Assembly (NCBI GenBank): GCA_902794035.1
Contig: CADBFN010000004.1
Location: 1 to 64,000 of the forward strand
DNA length: 64,000 nt
Source: an uncultured bacterium
Lineage (GTDB): Bacteria; Cyanobacteriota; Vampirovibrionia; Gastranaerophilales; Gastranaerophilaceae
Direction of reading: 5' to 3'
The number at the start of each line of letters is the position of its first letter. Position 1 is the stretch's first letter. Shown piece by piece: positions 62,734-64,000 of this stretch. The translations under genes and the position numbers were made by a program. The notes under the pieces are model-generated. The model searched no databases, was not told the origin of the DNA, and worked only from the letters and a program-made list of their open reading frames with translations.

Positions 62734-62795
62734 GTAGGTCGGATTTACTAATCCGACAAAATTTATAATGTTGGCTTGGTAAAGCCAACCTACTA
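62734..62795. repeat. double-hairpin palindromic element
   Basis: Two perfect hairpins, GTCGGATT...AATCCGAC (62738-62757) and GTTGGCTT...AAGCCAAC (62772-62791), sit inside an outer GTAGG...CCTAC pair. It resembles a miniature mobile repeat. The rest of 62639-63043 is direct repeats and AT-rich DNA without a gene. Confidence 0.65.
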
Positions 62796-62840
62796 TTATT
62801 GGAATGTAGCCGACCGGTGTGAGTAAATAATGAGTAAAAG

Positions 62841-62904
62841 TGAGTAAATCGGTTTTTGGGGTAAAGTTGCACTTCCGACCAGTAAAACCCCTATAACAAG
62901 CGGA
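62841..62904 (+). repeat. 64-bp direct repeat, copy 2
   Basis: Second copy of 62649-62712, about 140 bases before the tRNA-Ser gene end. Confidence 0.85.
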
Positions 62905-63011
62905 AACATGCTTAAAATCATCAAGTGTAGAAAAATCCGCAAATGGCAGGCTCAATTATACTCAAACTGTCTGCAATACCGAAATTACCTAAAAAAAATA
63001 TAATCGTTGCA

Positions 63012-63036
63012 ATAAAAAAATCACCCTTTCGGGTGG
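63012..63036 (-). terminator. terminator of tRNA-Ser
   Basis: On the minus strand CACCCGAAAGGGTG is followed by ATTTTTTT, directly downstream of tRNA-Ser. Confidence 0.85.
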
Positions 63037-63043
63037 TTTCAAA

Positions 63044-63133
63044 TGGAGGAGGAGGTGGGATTCGAACCCACGGAACGCTTGCACGTTCGACAGTTTTCAA
63101 GACTGCTCCGATCAACCGCTCTGGCACTCCTCC
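63044..63133 (-). tRNA. tRNA-Ser (TGA)
   Basis: 90 bases with a long variable arm and encoded CCA. The acceptor stem GGAGGAG pairs with CTCCTCC; the anticodon loop CTTGAAA has TGA; the T-arm is GTGGG-TTCGAAT-CCCAC. The discriminator base reads T, whereas G is usual for serine tRNAs. Open frames across this gene on the other strand are artefacts. Confidence 0.93.
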
Positions 63134-63429
63134 AAAACTATGTTGTTTCGTGTAGTTCTATTCTATACAATAAATATTCTTTGTCAAGTTCTTGTTATTC
63201 TTTTATGTTTAATATTCTTTATTCATCAAAATTGTAAACCTTGATGTTTTAATATTATTTTTTTTATAAAATATCTTAAAATTTTATCGCAATACTTTAC
63301 AAAGTAAAAATAATGTGAAATAATATGTGTGTATAGCAATGTAACATTTTGTGAAGCATGGTAGCAAAAATTATTTTCTGCGTTTTTAGTAAAAGCAAAC
63401 AGTAATTTTATATAGTGTGGAGAAATAAT
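63134..63429. other. AT-rich spacer upstream of the last gene
   Basis: No gene or clear repeat is seen. It presumably carries the promoter for the gene at 63430, which has a GGAGAAATA ribosome binding site. Confidence 0.5.
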
Positions 63430-64000
63430 ATGTTAGCAGTTCAACAAGTATCAATGAATAATTATTCGCCGAAATTATCTTTTCAAAGAAATGATAAACA
63501 GGTTTTTGAAGATGATATAGCATTTTACGAACAGCAAAAAAGAGAAATTGAAGGTCTTTTGTCTGATGAAAGATTACCTAAGAAAATGAAAAAGTTCTTA
63601 AATGCGGCAAATATTATTACTGATGGGCTGATTGCCGGTTTTACCGTTGCGTGTGCAACAATAGCAAGTGCAACTTGTGGTAAAAATACATTATCAAGAG
63701 TTAAATCAAATAAACTTATCCAACAATCTGTTGCCGGTTTCAAACCATTTGAGGAATATGCAGGAAAGGGTTTCAAAGTTCTGAAACATCAGGCTGCAAA
63801 TCTTGTAAGAAGATTATTTGGCGAAGAAAAAGGTCAAAAAATTGTTAATGTTGCAAAAAAAGTTATAAATTCAGTAAAAATTTTCGTAAATAAATTAAAT
63901 CCGTTCAAAAGTGAAGAAACTTTTGACAAGGCTACAACAAGAACAGCAACCGGTTTAGGTGTTGGTGCCGGTGCAGCAAGTGCATATGCAAAAACTGTTG
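63430..64000 (+). CDS. lineage-specific protein with N-terminal KLSFQ motif (partial)
   Basis: At least 190 residues, cut by the window end. No family is recognised. The N-terminus MLAVQQVSMNNYSPKLSFQ shows the short F-containing motif near residue 18 also seen at 16521, 19699 and 61215. A charged helical part follows, then a hydrophobic glycine/alanine-rich segment (ANIITDGLIAGFTVACATIASA, about 58-78) and later another one (GLGVGAGAASAYA). GGAGAAATA precedes the ATG. Confidence 0.75.
   Translation, partial: MLAVQQVSMNNYSPKLSFQRNDKQVFEDDIAFYEQQKREIEGLLSDERLPKKMKKFLNAANIITDGLIAGFTVACATIASATCGKNTLSRVKSNKLIQQSVAGFKPFEEYAGKGFKVLKHQAANLVRRLFGEEKGQKIVNVAKKVINSVKIFVNKLNPFKSEETFDKATTRTATGLGVGAGAASAYAKTV

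Noticed and set aside
62635-62955. 106-residue minus-strand frame with an internal peptide repeat
   Set aside because: The repeated peptide is simply the two 64-bp DNA repeats read in one frame. There is no start signal.
62943-63237. Plus-strand frames across tRNA-Ser with a GGGGIRTHGTL-type peptide
   Set aside because: This is the well-known translation of the complement of a serine tRNA. It lies on top of a complete tRNA gene.
1-64000. CRISPR array
   Set aside because: Repeats were seen but none is regularly spaced with unique spacers, and no cas gene is present.

Overview
The window looks like an AT-rich chromosome segment from a non-photosynthetic relative of cyanobacteria, most likely a gut Gastranaerophilales (Vampirovibrionia, 'Melainabacteria'). 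This is inferred from the SepF/YggS pair, the HPP, YitT and AmmeMemoRadiSam genes, the low GC, and a set of lineage-type proteins whose N-termini carry a short F-x-G-like motif. No photosynthesis gene is present. No database search was possible, so family names rest on motif recognition.

Layout. 1-579 is repeat-rich non-coding DNA. 580-16342 is mostly housekeeping: leuS, a divergent AmmeMemoRadiSam pair, a TrbI-like exported protein, a membrane glycosyltransferase, a LysM protein, a GH13 enzyme, a YitT protein, rarA, a GIY-YIG protein, an orphan solute-binding protein, a zinc alcohol dehydrogenase and rpmB. 16521-25525 holds lineage-specific proteins, yggS-sepF, TPR proteins, a beta-lactamase-fold hydrolase, a phosphoesterase, ndk and a HETEH putative metallopeptidase. 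25630-32824 is a first glycan region: a GH88/GH105-like hydrolase, two GT39-like membrane transferases, two GT2 enzymes and a flippase-like protein. An HPP-like protein, a dihydrouridine synthase and a 714-residue TPR protein follow.

36989-47735 contains two tandem surface-glycan cassettes. Each starts with a divergent XRE regulator and a GT2 gene sharing 40 identical bases at its start, and each ends in the same ~87-bp repeat. The first carries GT2-DUF1796, GH99-like and RgpF-like genes. The second carries GT2, GT2-Stealth, a GT-B-like gene and an MsbA-type ABC exporter. infC (apparently with an AUA start) and tRNA-Phe follow, then a Type II restriction-modification operon with its own HTH protein (49486-52330). 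52962-59864 is a third glycan operon: FdtA-like and FdtC-like enzymes, an epimerase, a GT2-alpha/alpha-toroid fusion, a pyruvyltransferase, a GT8 enzyme and a DegT aminotransferase. The genes suggest a dTDP-3-amino-3,6-dideoxyhexose and a surface polymer. The window ends with acpS, a second TrbI-like protein, a HEIGH putative metallopeptidase, a tyrosine-phosphatase-like protein, tRNA-Ser and a partial lineage-specific gene.

Three signals cut across the annotation. Many genes lack a ribosome binding site and show TATAAT exactly 6 nt before ATG, which predicts leaderless mRNAs. Palindromic intergenic repeats have inserted in frame inside two enzyme genes. A short hydrophobic-basic motif (L-G-[IL]-K-I-K) recurs at domain edges of the glycan enzymes.
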